The position numbers and the translations under genes are program-made. From Streptomyces sp. RFCAC02 (GTDB lineage: Bacteria > Actinomycetota > Actinomycetes > Streptomycetales > Streptomycetaceae), in NCBI RefSeq assembly GCF_004193175.1, contig NZ_SAUH01000001.1, positions 4,115,001 to 4,179,000 on the forward strand: a stretch of 64,000 nucleotides of DNA. The letters are read 5' to 3'. This document shows, piece after piece, positions 42,633 to 51,751 of this stretch; the stretch's first letter is position 1, and the number at the start of each line of letters is the position of its first letter. The notes beneath the pieces were generated by a model. The model ran no database searches, had not been told where the DNA came from, and was given only the letters and a program-made list of their open reading frames with translations.

Positions 42633-43852
42633 CTCCCCTGGAGGCGGGCGGCGGTGGAGCGGACGGTGTCGAGCTCCGCGTACAGCTCGCCGCCGGGGCA
42701 GTCGGTGCTGTAGGCGTCCCGGTGGCCCGACACGTTGTCCATGCGGACCGTGGTCCCCGATGCCCACTTGCCTCCGCTGGAGGTGCGGTTGCGCGTCCCC
42801 TCGGGGTCGCCGCCGTGCAGGCCGAGCTTCCATGCGGTGAGCAGCGAGAGGCCGTCGGTGATGTCGCGGTTCGGCGCGGTGGAGGAGTAGGTGCCGAGGA
42901 CCGCGACGCCCATGCTGTTGTGGTTGAAACCGAGGGTGTGGGCGCCCTGCACCGGTTCGGCGACGCCGCCCGCCCGGCCCTCGTAGATGGTGCCGCAGCG
43001 GTCGACGAAGAAGTTGTACCCGACGTCGCGCCAGCCCTGGCTCTCCACGTGGTAGCGGTAGATGCCCCGGATGAGCGCCGGCGCCTCCGAGCAGGCGTAG
43101 TCGTTGGTGCCGGCGGTGTGGTGGACGAAGACGGTCTTCACCGAGTCGGTGTAGACGAAGCCGCTCTCCCGCAGGCTCTCGTCCGCGCCCCACTTGGAAC
43201 GGATGACGATCGGCGGGCGCGGCCCCTCGTGCGCCGACGGCGCCGCGGCTGGCTCGATGACCTCCTGCGGCTCGGTGACCGCGGCCGGATCGGGATCGGG
43301 GCCGCTGTCGATCAGTTCGAGGGACAGGCCGTCGGGCAGCCCCTCGGTGGCGGCCGAGCCGTCGTCCGGCAGGACCCGGACCTGGACGCCGTCGGAGGGG
43401 CCGACCCACAGGGGTGCCGTCCCGCCGCGGACGCCGGGCGCCGTCGCCTCCGCCGAGTCCGGGTCGGGCGTGTGCGCCGGATCGGCCGTGAGGTCCTGCC
43501 AGCCGGACCAGTCGCCGTCGACCGAGCGGGCGCGGACCTGGGCCTGGCCGTTCAGCTCGGCGTCGGCGTCGGACCAGACGATGCCGAGCAGGGAGAAGGG
43601 CTCGGTGGTCGTGGCGGGCAGCCCCTGGCCGCCCGCCTCGGCCGTGCCGTCCCCGCCGCCCCCGCCATCGGCGTCGAGCGGCTGGAGCGCGCCGAGCGGC
43701 CGCAGCGGCAGGGACTGCGTCCCGCCGGCGGAGACACCGGCCGCGTGGGCGGTGCCACCGGGCACCAGGACGAGGGGGAACGCCAGCGCGACCGAGCACG
43801 CGGCCCCGACGGTGGAAGCAATGAATGCACGCATAACACTGATCTTTGACAT
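42629..43852 (-). CDS. Secreted N-acetylmuramoyl-L-alanine amidase (PGRP type)
   Basis: 407 residues from the ATG at 43852, chosen for AGGAG 10 nt upstream over an ATG eight codons earlier. Signal peptide about 1-38 (cut after AHA). A Gly/Asp/Pro-rich region and a possible beta domain (about 75-170) precede the PGRP/Amidase_2 domain (about 215-400): VFVHHTAGTNDYAC with the first zinc His, GYNFFVDRCGTIYEGR, and SGHRDAYSTDCPGG with the second His and the zinc Cys. It removes stem peptides from glycan strands. Placed within the LCP cluster, it fits a wall-remodelling role. Confidence 0.93.
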   Translation of the reverse strand: MSKISVMRAFIASTVGAACSVALAFPLVLVPGGTAHAAGVSAGGTQSLPLRPLGALQPLDADGGGGGDGTAEAGGQGLPATTTEPFSLLGIVWSDADAELNGQAQVRARSVDGDWSGWQDLTADPAHTPDPDSAEATAPGVRGGTAPLWVGPSDGVQVRVLPDDGSAATEGLPDGLSLELIDSGPDPDPAAVTEPQEVIEPAAAPSAHEGPRPPIVIRSKWGADESLRESGFVYTDSVKTVFVHHTAGTNDYACSEAPALIRGIYRYHVESQGWRDVGYNFFVDRCGTIYEGRAGGVAEPVQGAHTLGFNHNSMGVAVLGTYSSTAPNRDITDGLSLLTAWKLGLHGGDPEGTRNRTSSGGKWASGTTVRMDNVSGHRDAYSTDCPGGELYAELDTVRSTAARLQGR

Positions 43853-44008
43853 ACCGGAACACTCCTGTCCATTCATGGCGTACCCACTTGACTACACAGA
43901 GTAACCACAGGGTCCCGGCCCAGGTCAAGGCCCTTCTCTCCGGATCGCCCGATCGGGGTTCGCCACCGCCCCGACCGGCTGTCGGTGGCCGGGGCTACGC
44001 TGGCCGCG

Positions 44009-44761
44009 ATGACATCGAAACCCGGCGTCCCGGCCGACCTCCTGCGTGCCGCTCTCGCCGCCGACCCCGCGCGGCCCCTGCTGACGTACTACGACGACGC
44101 CACCGGCGAGCGCGTCGAGCTGTCCGCCGCCACCCTGGCCAACTGGGTCGCCAAGACGGCGAACCTCCTGCAGGACGAGCTGTCCGCGGGGCGCGGCGAC
44201 CGCCTCGCCCTCCTCCTCCCCGCCCACTGGCAGACCGCCGCCTGGCTCCTCGCCTGCGCCGCCACCGGCGTCGTGGCCGACGTGGGCGGCGACCCCCGCG
44301 ACGCCGACCTCGTCGTCGCGGGTCCCGACCAGCTCGCCGAGGCCCGCGCCTGCGCCGGTGAGCGCGTCGCCCTGAGCCTGCGTCCTCTCGGTGCCCGCTT
44401 CCCCGAGCCGCCGGCCGGGTTCACCGACTACGCCGTCGCCGTCCCCGGCCAGCCCGACACGTTCGACGCCTACGACCCGCCGGGTCCGGACGACGTCGCC
44501 ATCGGCGTCGGCGGCCGCGACCTCACCGGCGCCCAGGTCATCGCCCTGGCCCGCGCCGATGCCGCCGAACGCGGCCTGGACGGCGACAGCCGGCTGCTGT
44601 CCACCGCCGACTACGCGGGCTGGCCCGGCCTGTCCGCCGGCCTCTTCGCCCCGCTGGCCGCCGGCGCCTCCGTCGTCCTGTGCCGCAACAGCGGCCACCT
44701 CGACCCGGCGGCCCTCGCCGCGCGCCGGGAGAGTGAGCGCGTCACCCACTTCGCCGACTGA
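44009..44761 (+). CDS. TIGR03089-type hypothetical protein (truncated AMP-binding fold)
   Basis: 250 residues. The N-terminal part resembles the start of acyl-adenylating enzymes: DPARPLLTYYDDATGERVEL (about 20-39), LANWVAKTANLLQDEL, and GDRLALLLPAHWQTAAWLLA. The ATP-binding loop and the rest of the AMP-binding domain are missing. This matches the short TIGR03089 family of actinobacteria, whose function is unknown and which probably lacks adenylation activity. A TACGCT box (43996-44001) is 7 nt before the ATG, with no ribosome site. It precedes the degenerate LCP gene by 39 nt, likely one operon. Confidence 0.82.
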   Translation: MTSKPGVPADLLRAALAADPARPLLTYYDDATGERVELSAATLANWVAKTANLLQDELSAGRGDRLALLLPAHWQTAAWLLACAATGVVADVGGDPRDADLVVAGPDQLAEARACAGERVALSLRPLGARFPEPPAGFTDYAVAVPGQPDTFDAYDPPGPDDVAIGVGGRDLTGAQVIALARADAAERGLDGDSRLLSTADYAGWPGLSAGLFAPLAAGASVVLCRNSGHLDPAALAARRESERVTHFAD

Positions 44762-44800
44762 CAGTGGCCGCCTGTCCGCGGCACCCCCAGGATCGACCGC

Positions 44801-45772
44801 ATGAGGGTGCCGCGACAGCCTGCCTACCACCCGCCCACAGGTCCGCCCGCCGAGCCGGCCGGCCCGCCCGAGCGGCGGCGGCGCCGCGCGCGCGGTCTGC
44901 GCTGGTTCGCGCTGATCTCCACGGTCCTCGTCCTCGCCGGCTCCCTGGGCGGCTGGCTCTGGCTGCGCGGTCTCGACACCGGACTCACCACGGACACCGC
45001 GACCGCGCGCGAGCTGGCCCGTCACCGGGAGGAACGTCCCGCCCCCGCCCCGGGGAAGGCCCGCAACATCCTGCTCATCCGCTCCGACGCCGCGGCCGCG
45101 GGCGACGGGGACGACACCGCCGACGGCGCGGCCGGGGCCGAGGGCCTCGTCCTCCTCCATCTCGCCGGCGACGGCAGCAGTGCCACCGCCCTCGGCATCC
45201 CGCGCACCCTGGAGACACGCATCCCCGCCTGCGCCGGCACGGACGGGACCGCCCTCGACCCCCGCGAGGGCTCCCTCGCGGCCGCCTACGGCAGCGGCGG
45301 CGCGGCCTGCGCCATCCGCACCCTGGAACGGCTCACCGGCGTCCGCGTCGACCACCACCTGATCATCGATGTGGAGGCCCTGCGGGAGGTCGCCGACGCC
45401 GTCGGCGGCGTCGAACCGTGCACCCTGGACGCCCTGGCCAGGAAGGTGTCGAGCAGCGGCGTCCTCCTCAACCCGGCCCGCCTCCTCCCCGTGCTGAACG
45501 CCCTGTCCGCCTCCATCACCACCGACGCCGAGCTCGACTCGCTCGCCGAGCTGTGGCAGCTCATCGGCACGATCCGGGCCGTGCCCCGGGACGCCATGGC
45601 GTTCCTGACCGTGCCGCTGGCGGACGGCGGCCTCCGCCAGCCCGACGCGAACCACCTCTTCGCGGCCCTCCGCGAGGACACCGAGGTCGATCCCGACTGG
45701 GGCGGTGACACGACGGGCGGCCCCGCGTCCGGCGACACCGGGCTGTGCGCCTCGGCCGGACCCACCGGCTGA
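44801..45772 (+). CDS. Degenerate LCP family protein 2
   Basis: 323 residues: basic Pro-rich cytosolic start, one membrane helix (about 35-55), then an LCP-like region. Compared with its neighbours, the key motifs are altered: NILLIRSDAA instead of LLxGSDxR, AEGLVLLHL instead of xTDTxxLLH, and LGIPRTLE instead of SxPRD. After VGGVEPC the segment that normally holds ALxYVRTRH...D.GR..RQ is absent, about 50 residues. The fold landmarks TGVRVDHHLIIDVEAL and VGGVEPC remain. The catalytic Asp/Arg set is therefore missing. It is intact as a gene with normal codon use, so it may be a non-catalytic binding or regulatory paralogue. Confidence 0.85.
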   Translation: MRVPRQPAYHPPTGPPAEPAGPPERRRRRARGLRWFALISTVLVLAGSLGGWLWLRGLDTGLTTDTATARELARHREERPAPAPGKARNILLIRSDAAAAGDGDDTADGAAGAEGLVLLHLAGDGSSATALGIPRTLETRIPACAGTDGTALDPREGSLAAAYGSGGAACAIRTLERLTGVRVDHHLIIDVEALREVADAVGGVEPCTLDALARKVSSSGVLLNPARLLPVLNALSASITTDAELDSLAELWQLIGTIRAVPRDAMAFLTVPLADGGLRQPDANHLFAALREDTEVDPDWGGDTTGGPASGDTGLCASAGPTG

Positions 45773-45812
45773 TCCGCGCCCCGTCCCGCCGGCGACACCA
45801 CCCGCGAGGCGG

Positions 45813-45829
45813 GGCGGAAACGTTCCGCC
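45813..45829. repeat. Inverted repeat GGCGGAA-acg-TTCCGCC
   Basis: 7-bp arms with a 3-nt spacer in the 163-nt gap before LCP 3; may be the terminator of LCP 2 or an operator. Confidence 0.4.
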
Positions 45830-45871
45830 GTCCCCGAAAAGGTGGAATGCGTCACCGCGATCGCCCACCCC

Positions 45872-45897
45872 GGAACCCGCCCGCTAGTGTGGCCGTC
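45872..45897 (+). promoter_or_regulatory. SigE-type promoter candidate for LCP 3
   Basis: GGAACC (45872-45877) and CGTC (45894-45897) are separated by 16 nt, the GGAACC-N16-CGTC pattern I remember for S. coelicolor SigE (cell-envelope stress). A vegetative-type TAGTGT overlaps it (45885-45890). Start codon follows 38 nt later. Confidence 0.45.
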
Positions 45898-45935
45898 CGA
45901 CTTCTCGACGGGCACGACGGAGGGCTCACGGCTTC

Positions 45936-47654
45936 GTGGAATCGCAGGGACGTGGGGACGCGGGCGGTATCGATCCCGCGGACCAGTGGGTGTTCAACCC
46001 GGAGACCGGCACGTATGAACTCCGCCTCCCGGGAGCCCGGAGACCGGACCCCAGCGAGCACGCCGCGCCGCGGCCCCGGCACGTCCCGTCACCCCGGCGC
46101 GGCGATCCGCACGGGGACCCGCCGGGCGGCCCCACCACCCGCGGCACCGGCTCGGGCGACGCCCCGCGCCCGGAGGCCCGCCCCCCGCGCGGCCGCCGCA
46201 AGGCGAAGCCGAAACGCTCCCGGCTGCGCAAGGGCCTGGTGTGGACGGGCGGCGGCCTCGCCTTCCTGCTGGTGGTCGGGGCGGGTGCCGCCTGGTACGC
46301 CTACCAACGCCTCAACGGCAACATCACCAAGGTCGACACCGGCTTCGACAACGGCTTCTCCCACGACGAGGCCGTCAACATCCTCCTCATCGGCACCGAC
46401 ACCCGCACCGGCGACGGCAACGACTCCTACGGCGGCGACGCGAGCGAGGGCAACGACACCACGATCCTCGTCCACTTCTCCAAGAACCGCGAGCACGCCA
46501 CGGCGCTGAGCATCCCGCGCGACCTCATCACCGACATACCCGAGTGCGAGGTCACCCACGAGGACGGCACCCAGGAGACCGTCCCCGCCTCGTACGGCGT
46601 CCGTTTCAACCAGAGCATGGGCGCCCTCGGCCGTGATCCCGGCTGTGTCTGGCGCACGGTGCAGGAGCTGACCGGCGTCGAGATCAACCACTTCATGATG
46701 GCCGACTTCAACGCCGTGAAGGACCTGTCCACGGCCGTCGGCGGCGTCCCGGTGTGCGTCTCCGAACCGATCCACGACGAGAAGTCCGGCCTCGATCTGG
46801 AGCCGGGCCGCCACGAACTCCAGGGCGAGGACGCCCTCGCGTTCGTCCGCACCCGCCACGGCGTCGGGAACGGCAGCGACCTCGACCGGATCCACCTCCA
46901 GCAGCAGTTCCTCGCCTCGATGGCCCGCGAGATCACCGGCGGCGACATGCTCTCCAGCCTCACCGACTTCTGGGACCTCGCGGACACCGCGACCAAGGCC
47001 CTGACCGTCGACACGGGCATCGGCAGCATCGAGAAGCTCTACGACCTCGCCTCCGACGTGGGCCGCATCCCCATGTCCGATGTCAACTTCGTCACACTCC
47101 CGGTGCGCGACAACCCGGACGAGCCCGCCGACCGCCGTGCCACCGTCGTCGTGGACGAGGACCGCGCCGAACCCATCTTCCGGATGCTGCGCGAGGACAT
47201 CGATCCCGACGCGGCCGAGGAGACGGAGGAGGAAGAGCCCGGTGCCGGCGGCGACTCCGCCGGCGCCGGGTCCGCCGCCCCCGAGGACGTGCGCGTGGAC
47301 ATCTACAACGGCGGTGACGTCATCGGGGCCGCCCAGGACACGCTCCAGTGGCTCCAGGTCGACGAGGGCATGCCCCTGGCCAGCAACCGGGGGAATGCCC
47401 CGGAGTCCCAGGAGACCACTACGCTGGAGTACCGTGCCGACCAGGCAGCCCAGGCCGCGACCCTCGCCGAGATCATGGGCCTGCCGGACTCGGCGCTCAA
47501 GGAGCAGCCGGGTGACAGCGCCGAGGGGGAGGCCATGGTCCTCGTTCTCGGCAACGACTTCCGTGGCGCGGGGGAGCCCATCGAGGTCCCGGCCGAGATT
47601 CCCGACGATGTCACGAGCATTCAGGCGGACGACGAAGATGTGTGCGCCGAGTAG
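45936..47654 (+). CDS. LCP family protein 3 with C-terminal extension
   Basis: 572 residues. N-terminal motif DQWVFNPETGTYELRLPG (about 17-34), basic linker, membrane helix (about 105-127), LCP domain (about 145-390) with LLIGTDTRT, GNDTTILVHF, LSIPRDLI, VGGVPVC and ALAFVRTRHGVGNGSDLDR all intact. An acidic linker (EETEEEEPGA, about 425-445) and a LytR_C-like C-terminal domain (about 450-560) follow. Predicted to attach glycopolymers to peptidoglycan outside the membrane. GTG start at 45936. Possible SigE-type promoter upstream. Confidence 0.92.
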   Translation: MESQGRGDAGGIDPADQWVFNPETGTYELRLPGARRPDPSEHAAPRPRHVPSPRRGDPHGDPPGGPTTRGTGSGDAPRPEARPPRGRRKAKPKRSRLRKGLVWTGGGLAFLLVVGAGAAWYAYQRLNGNITKVDTGFDNGFSHDEAVNILLIGTDTRTGDGNDSYGGDASEGNDTTILVHFSKNREHATALSIPRDLITDIPECEVTHEDGTQETVPASYGVRFNQSMGALGRDPGCVWRTVQELTGVEINHFMMADFNAVKDLSTAVGGVPVCVSEPIHDEKSGLDLEPGRHELQGEDALAFVRTRHGVGNGSDLDRIHLQQQFLASMAREITGGDMLSSLTDFWDLADTATKALTVDTGIGSIEKLYDLASDVGRIPMSDVNFVTLPVRDNPDEPADRRATVVVDEDRAEPIFRMLREDIDPDAAEETEEEEPGAGGDSAGAGSAAPEDVRVDIYNGGDVIGAAQDTLQWLQVDEGMPLASNRGNAPESQETTTLEYRADQAAQAATLAEIMGLPDSALKEQPGDSAEGEAMVLVLGNDFRGAGEPIEVPAEIPDDVTSIQADDEDVCAE

Positions 47655-47707
47655 GACGTCCGCCCGCGCGGACCGGCACCGACGATCAGAGACGAGTGGG
47701 GGTTCCC

Positions 47708-49441
47708 GTGCGGAGGAGCGGTATACGCGGCGAGGATGACGACGGGGCCGCCGGTGGCGGCGTCCGCGCGGACGGCGCACGGGACGACGGCGGTCCGGGG
47801 ACCATTCCGCTCCAGCGCGCCTCACAGGACGGTGTCCGTCCCGGCGGCCGCGCGGCGGCGCGAGCCGCCGCCCGCAAGGGGCAGCGCCGCCGCAAGAAGG
47901 AGACGCCGCGCTGGCGGCGCGTGCTCGTGTGGACCAGCGGGTCCCTGGCGTTCGTGATCGTCGCGGTCGCCGCGGCCGCGTACCTCTACATCCAGCACCT
48001 CAACGGCAACCTGGAGAAGGACGAGCTGAACCTCGGCGGCAACCAGCTCGAACGCTCCCAGCCGAACGCCGACGGCCAGGTCCCGCTGAACATCCTCCTC
48101 CTCGGTTCCGACTCCCGCGACGGCGAGGAGAACCAGTCCCTCGGCGGCGGCAGCGAGGGCGGCCACCGCGCCGATGTCCAGATCCTGATGCACGCCTCGG
48201 CCGACCGCAGCAATGTGACGCTCATCAGCGTCCCGCGCGACACGATGGTCGAGATCCCCGAGTGCACCGACCCCGACACGGGCACGGTCTACGAGGCGTC
48301 CGAGAAGGCCATGATCAACTCCGCGCTCGACCACGGCGGCCCCGGCTGCGTCGTGGCCACGTGGGAGGAGATGACCGGCATCCCCATCGACCACTTCATG
48401 ATGATCGACTTCGCCGGCGTCGTGGACATGGCCGACGCGATCGGCGGCGTCCCCGTCTGCGTCGACGCCAACGTGGACGACCCCTACTCCCACCTGCGCC
48501 TCGAAGCCGGCGACAACATCGTGCAGGGCGAGCAGGCCCTCCAGTGGCTGCGGACGCGCCACGGCTTCGGCAACGGCAGCGACGTCGGCCGGACCAAGGC
48601 GCAGCAGATGTACCTGAGCAACATGGTCGACGAGCTGCAGGAGAGCGCGTCCCTGACCAACGCGGGCGAGCTGATGGACCTCGCGGAGGCGGCCACCAGC
48701 GCCCTCACCGTCGACAACGCCCTCGGCAGCGTCCAGGCGCTCTACGACCTGGGCCAGGACCTCCGGTCCATACCGGGCGACCGGATGAACAGCATCACGC
48801 TGCCCACGCTCCCCGACCCCGAGGACGAGAACCGCGTCGTCCCCGACACGGAGGAGGCCGAGCCGCTGTTCTCCCTGGTCCGCCAGGACATCCCGCTGGA
48901 CGACCAGGACGCGGCGCCCGACGCGGACGCGTCCGAGTCCGCGGAGAGCGCCGATCCCGCCGACGAGATCCCCGTCGCCGTCCGCAACGGCACGGGCGCC
49001 GACGGTCTGCTCCCGGTCGACGGCCGCGCGACCGAGATCACCGAGGCGCTCCAGACCGCCGGCTTCACCCAGGCGGTCACGGACGCGACCACGGCGAGCG
49101 AGTCGACCTCCCGCGTGCTGTACGGCGCCGAGGAGGACCGGGCGAACGCCGAGGCGGTCGCCGAGGCGCTCGGCCTCCCCGCGAGCACCGTCCGGATCGG
49201 CACGACCGTGGACCAGGTGACGGTCGTCGTCGGCGCCGACTGGCGCGAGGGCACGACCTTCACCGAGCCGGCCTCCGACGACACGTCCTCGGGCGGCGGG
49301 GACTCCGGATCCGCCGGCGGGGAGACGGACTCCGGTTCCTCCTCGGACGACGCGGGCGGCGGTGACGCCGTGGACCAGGAGAACATCCTGTCCGGCTCCG
49401 AGGACAGCTGCATGGAGGTCAACCCCGAGTACACCTGGTGA
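47708..49441 (+). CDS. LCP family protein 4 with LytR_C domain
   Basis: 577 residues. Basic Gly/Arg-rich start, membrane helix (about 77-98), LCP domain (about 115-385) with LLLGSDSRD, RADVQILMHA, ISVPRDTM, IGGVPVC and ALQWLRTRHGFGNGSDVGR, then a LytR_C domain (about 425-520, IPVAVRNGTGADGLLP) and a Ser/Gly/Asp-rich tail ending in a Cys-containing segment. All catalytic positions are kept. 53 nt after LCP 3 and similar to it (RTRHGxGNGSD is shared), suggesting tandem duplication. GTG at 47708. Ends before a 15-bp hairpin. Confidence 0.92.
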   Translation: MRRSGIRGEDDDGAAGGGVRADGARDDGGPGTIPLQRASQDGVRPGGRAAARAAARKGQRRRKKETPRWRRVLVWTSGSLAFVIVAVAAAAYLYIQHLNGNLEKDELNLGGNQLERSQPNADGQVPLNILLLGSDSRDGEENQSLGGGSEGGHRADVQILMHASADRSNVTLISVPRDTMVEIPECTDPDTGTVYEASEKAMINSALDHGGPGCVVATWEEMTGIPIDHFMMIDFAGVVDMADAIGGVPVCVDANVDDPYSHLRLEAGDNIVQGEQALQWLRTRHGFGNGSDVGRTKAQQMYLSNMVDELQESASLTNAGELMDLAEAATSALTVDNALGSVQALYDLGQDLRSIPGDRMNSITLPTLPDPEDENRVVPDTEEAEPLFSLVRQDIPLDDQDAAPDADASESAESADPADEIPVAVRNGTGADGLLPVDGRATEITEALQTAGFTQAVTDATTASESTSRVLYGAEEDRANAEAVAEALGLPASTVRIGTTVDQVTVVVGADWREGTTFTEPASDDTSSGGGDSGSAGGETDSGSSSDDAGGGDAVDQENILSGSEDSCMEVNPEYTW

Positions 49442-49446
49442 CACGA

Positions 49447-49481
49447 CGCCGCCCCGCCCGGTGGGTCCGGGCGGGGCGGCG
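49447..49481. terminator. Perfect 15-bp hairpin
   Basis: Arms 49447-49461 and 49467-49481 with a 5-nt loop, 5 nt after the LCP 4 stop and convergent with the glycosyltransferase gene. Confidence 0.8.
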
Positions 49482-49518
49482 GTCTCGCGTACGGGGTGGC
49501 GCGGATCCGGCGCTCAGG

Positions 49519-50541
49519 TCACGGCCGCGGCGTGCCGACGGGCTGCCGCCGCGATGCGATCACCTTCCGCGCCAGCTTGCGCGGGCTGGTGAGGTAGCCC
49601 CAGCCCCAGGACAGGTGCATCGTCGCGAGGGCCAGTGGGATCCGCGCCCGCGCCCCGGCGCCGAGTCCCTTGCCGGCCGGTACGGACCCGGCCACGATCG
49701 CCGCCAGGTAGCCGCCCGGCACCACGAATCCCCAGGGCGTCAGGACGGCGCCGACGACGATGCCCGCCGCGATCGCCAGCAGCGCCGCGGGCGGCGCGAG
49801 ATACCGCGGGTTGATCGACCCGGCGTGGTAGCGGGCCACGACGTGCCGCCAACGCCCGTAGTTCCGGTACTGCTTGGCCAACTCCCGCACCGAGGGGCGC
49901 GGCCGGTAGGACACCAGCAGTTCGGGGGAGAACCAGACGAGGCCGCCGTCCTGCCGGATGCGGTAGTTGAGCTCCCAGTCCTGCGCGCGGATGAACTCCA
50001 CGTTGTAGCCGCCCTGGCGCTCCAGCACCTCGCGCCGGAAGACACCGAGGTACACCGTCTCGGCCTCGCCGGCCGCGCCGCCGGTGTGGAACGCGGCGTT
50101 CCCCACGCCGATGCGCGAGGTCATGGCGGCGGCGACCGCGCGTTCCCAGTCGTTCTCGCCCTCGGCGTGCATGATGCCGCCGACGTTGGCCGCGCCCGTC
50201 TCCTCCAACAGCCGCACGGCGGTGGCGATGTAGCCGGGGGAGAGCATGCCGTGCCCGTCCACGCGGACGACCACGGGGTGCCGTGACGCCGCGATCGCCG
50301 CGTTCAGCCCGGCCGGTGTGCGACCGGTCGGGTTCGGAACGGTACGGACCCGGCTGTCCTCGGCCACCAGTTGACCGGCGATCTCATCGGTCCGGTCGGA
50401 AGAGGGACCGAGTGCGATCACGACCTCGATCTCGCCCGGATAGTCCTGCTCCAGGATGTGCCGGACGGAGCTGCGGAGATGGCGTTCCTCGTTCAGCACC
50501 GGCATGATCACGGACACGGCGGGCGTGGGAATGCTGGTCAC
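49519..50541 (-). CDS. Family 2 glycosyltransferase
   Basis: 340 residues. GT-A domain: VSVIMPVLNEERHLRSSV (about 9-26), GPSSDRTDEI (about 45-54), RVDGHG (DXG in place of DXD, about 92-97), and ED-type base region FIRAQDWELNYRIRQ (about 184-198). Two to three membrane helices at the C-terminus (about 250-310). It would transfer a sugar from a nucleotide donor to a lipid or polymer at the inner face of the membrane. GTG start at 50541, divergent from LCP 5. Its position among LCP genes suggests it builds the polymer they attach; the product is unknown. Confidence 0.92.
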   Translation of the reverse strand: MTSIPTPAVSVIMPVLNEERHLRSSVRHILEQDYPGEIEVVIALGPSSDRTDEIAGQLVAEDSRVRTVPNPTGRTPAGLNAAIAASRHPVVVRVDGHGMLSPGYIATAVRLLEETGAANVGGIMHAEGENDWERAVAAAMTSRIGVGNAAFHTGGAAGEAETVYLGVFRREVLERQGGYNVEFIRAQDWELNYRIRQDGGLVWFSPELLVSYRPRPSVRELAKQYRNYGRWRHVVARYHAGSINPRYLAPPAALLAIAAGIVVGAVLTPWGFVVPGGYLAAIVAGSVPAGKGLGAGARARIPLALATMHLSWGWGYLTSPRKLARKVIASRRQPVGTPRP

Positions 50542-50635
50542 CGGAGCACGTTACCGCGAACGGGGGACCCGGGCGCGCGCCGCCCCGGTCGGTAAGTCCT
50601 ATGGCCATACCGTAGCGGGCGGGAGGTGACCCACC

Positions 50636-51733
50636 ATGCCCACCGCTCGACGCACCCGCCGCCGCTGGGGCCTGCGCATCACCGCCGGCCTGGCCGGCCT
50701 GGTCCTGACCGTCAGCGGAGCGGGCCACGCGATGGTCGGGACGGTCACCGACGGCCTCGGCCGCGTCGACCCGTTCCACGGCCTGGAGAACCGCCCCGAC
50801 GCGGGCCGCGGCCTCAATGTCCTGCTCGTCGGCACCGACACCCGCGAGGGCCTGTCCGCCGAGGAACGCGCCGCCCTCCACGTCGGCAACACCGCCTGCC
50901 ACTGCGCCGACGCGGTCCTGCTGCTCCACCTCTCCGCGGACGGCGACCGCGCCGACATCGTGAGCCTGCCCCGCGACACGTACGCCGAACTGCCGGAGCA
51001 CACCTTCAGCATGACGGGAGGTCACCACGACGCACACCCCGACAAGCTCAACGCCGCCCTCTCCCACGGCGGCCCCGGCCTCATGGTCCGCACCGTCGAG
51101 GACCTCACCGGCGTCCGCGTGGACCACTACCTGGAGATCAGCTTCACCAGCTTCATGCGGGCCGTCGACATCATCGGCGGCGTCCGCGTGTGCACCACGA
51201 CACCCCTCGAGGACGGCTACTCCGGCCTCGACCTGCCCGCCGGCACCCACACCCTCGACGGCGCGAAAGCCTTGGGTTACGTCCGGGCGCGGCATGTCGA
51301 CGGCGGCTCCGACCTCGGCCGCGTGGAGCGCCAGCACCGCTTCCTCGCCGCGTTCCTCGACCAGGTGCTCGACAGCGGCACGCTGCTCAACCCCGGCCGC
51401 CTGAAGGACACCGTGACGGCACTCACCGGCTCGGTCAGCGCGGACCACGGCCTCGGCGCCGAGGAGATGCTCGACCTCGCCCGCGCGGTGAGCGACCTGA
51501 CGACCGGCCGGGCGCACTTCGGCACCGTCCCGGTGGCGGACCCGGCGCACGCCGTCACCGGCCTCGGCTCGACCGTCCTGTGGGACGAGGCGGGCGCGGA
51601 CCGGCTCTTCCGCGCCCTGCGCGAGGACCGCCCCCTGCCGGCGCCACCGGCCGGGGAGACCCCGGCCGGGGACGGCACGGGCGCCGCCACCCGGGCACCC
51701 GCGCCCACCACGGCCGACGAGTTCACCTGCTGA
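50636..51733 (+). CDS. LCP family protein 5
   Basis: 365 residues, the shortest intact LCP here. Basic start, one helix (about 12-35), LCP domain (about 58-330) with LLVGTDTREG, CADAVLLLHL, VSLPRDTY, LNAALSHGGP, IGGVRVC and ALGYVRARHVDGGSDLGRVERQ. All Asp/Arg positions conserved. The insert HVGNTACHCADA holds two extra Cys residues, and the protein ends in Cys, which could form disulfides outside the cell. GGGAGGTGA precedes the ATG. Divergent from the glycosyltransferase across a region with the palindrome TATGGCCATA (50600-50609). Confidence 0.92.
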   Translation: MPTARRTRRRWGLRITAGLAGLVLTVSGAGHAMVGTVTDGLGRVDPFHGLENRPDAGRGLNVLLVGTDTREGLSAEERAALHVGNTACHCADAVLLLHLSADGDRADIVSLPRDTYAELPEHTFSMTGGHHDAHPDKLNAALSHGGPGLMVRTVEDLTGVRVDHYLEISFTSFMRAVDIIGGVRVCTTTPLEDGYSGLDLPAGTHTLDGAKALGYVRARHVDGGSDLGRVERQHRFLAAFLDQVLDSGTLLNPGRLKDTVTALTGSVSADHGLGAEEMLDLARAVSDLTTGRAHFGTVPVADPAHAVTGLGSTVLWDEAGADRLFRALREDRPLPAPPAGETPAGDGTGAATRAPAPTTADEFTC

Positions 51734-51751
51734 CGGCCCGCCCGCCGGGGC

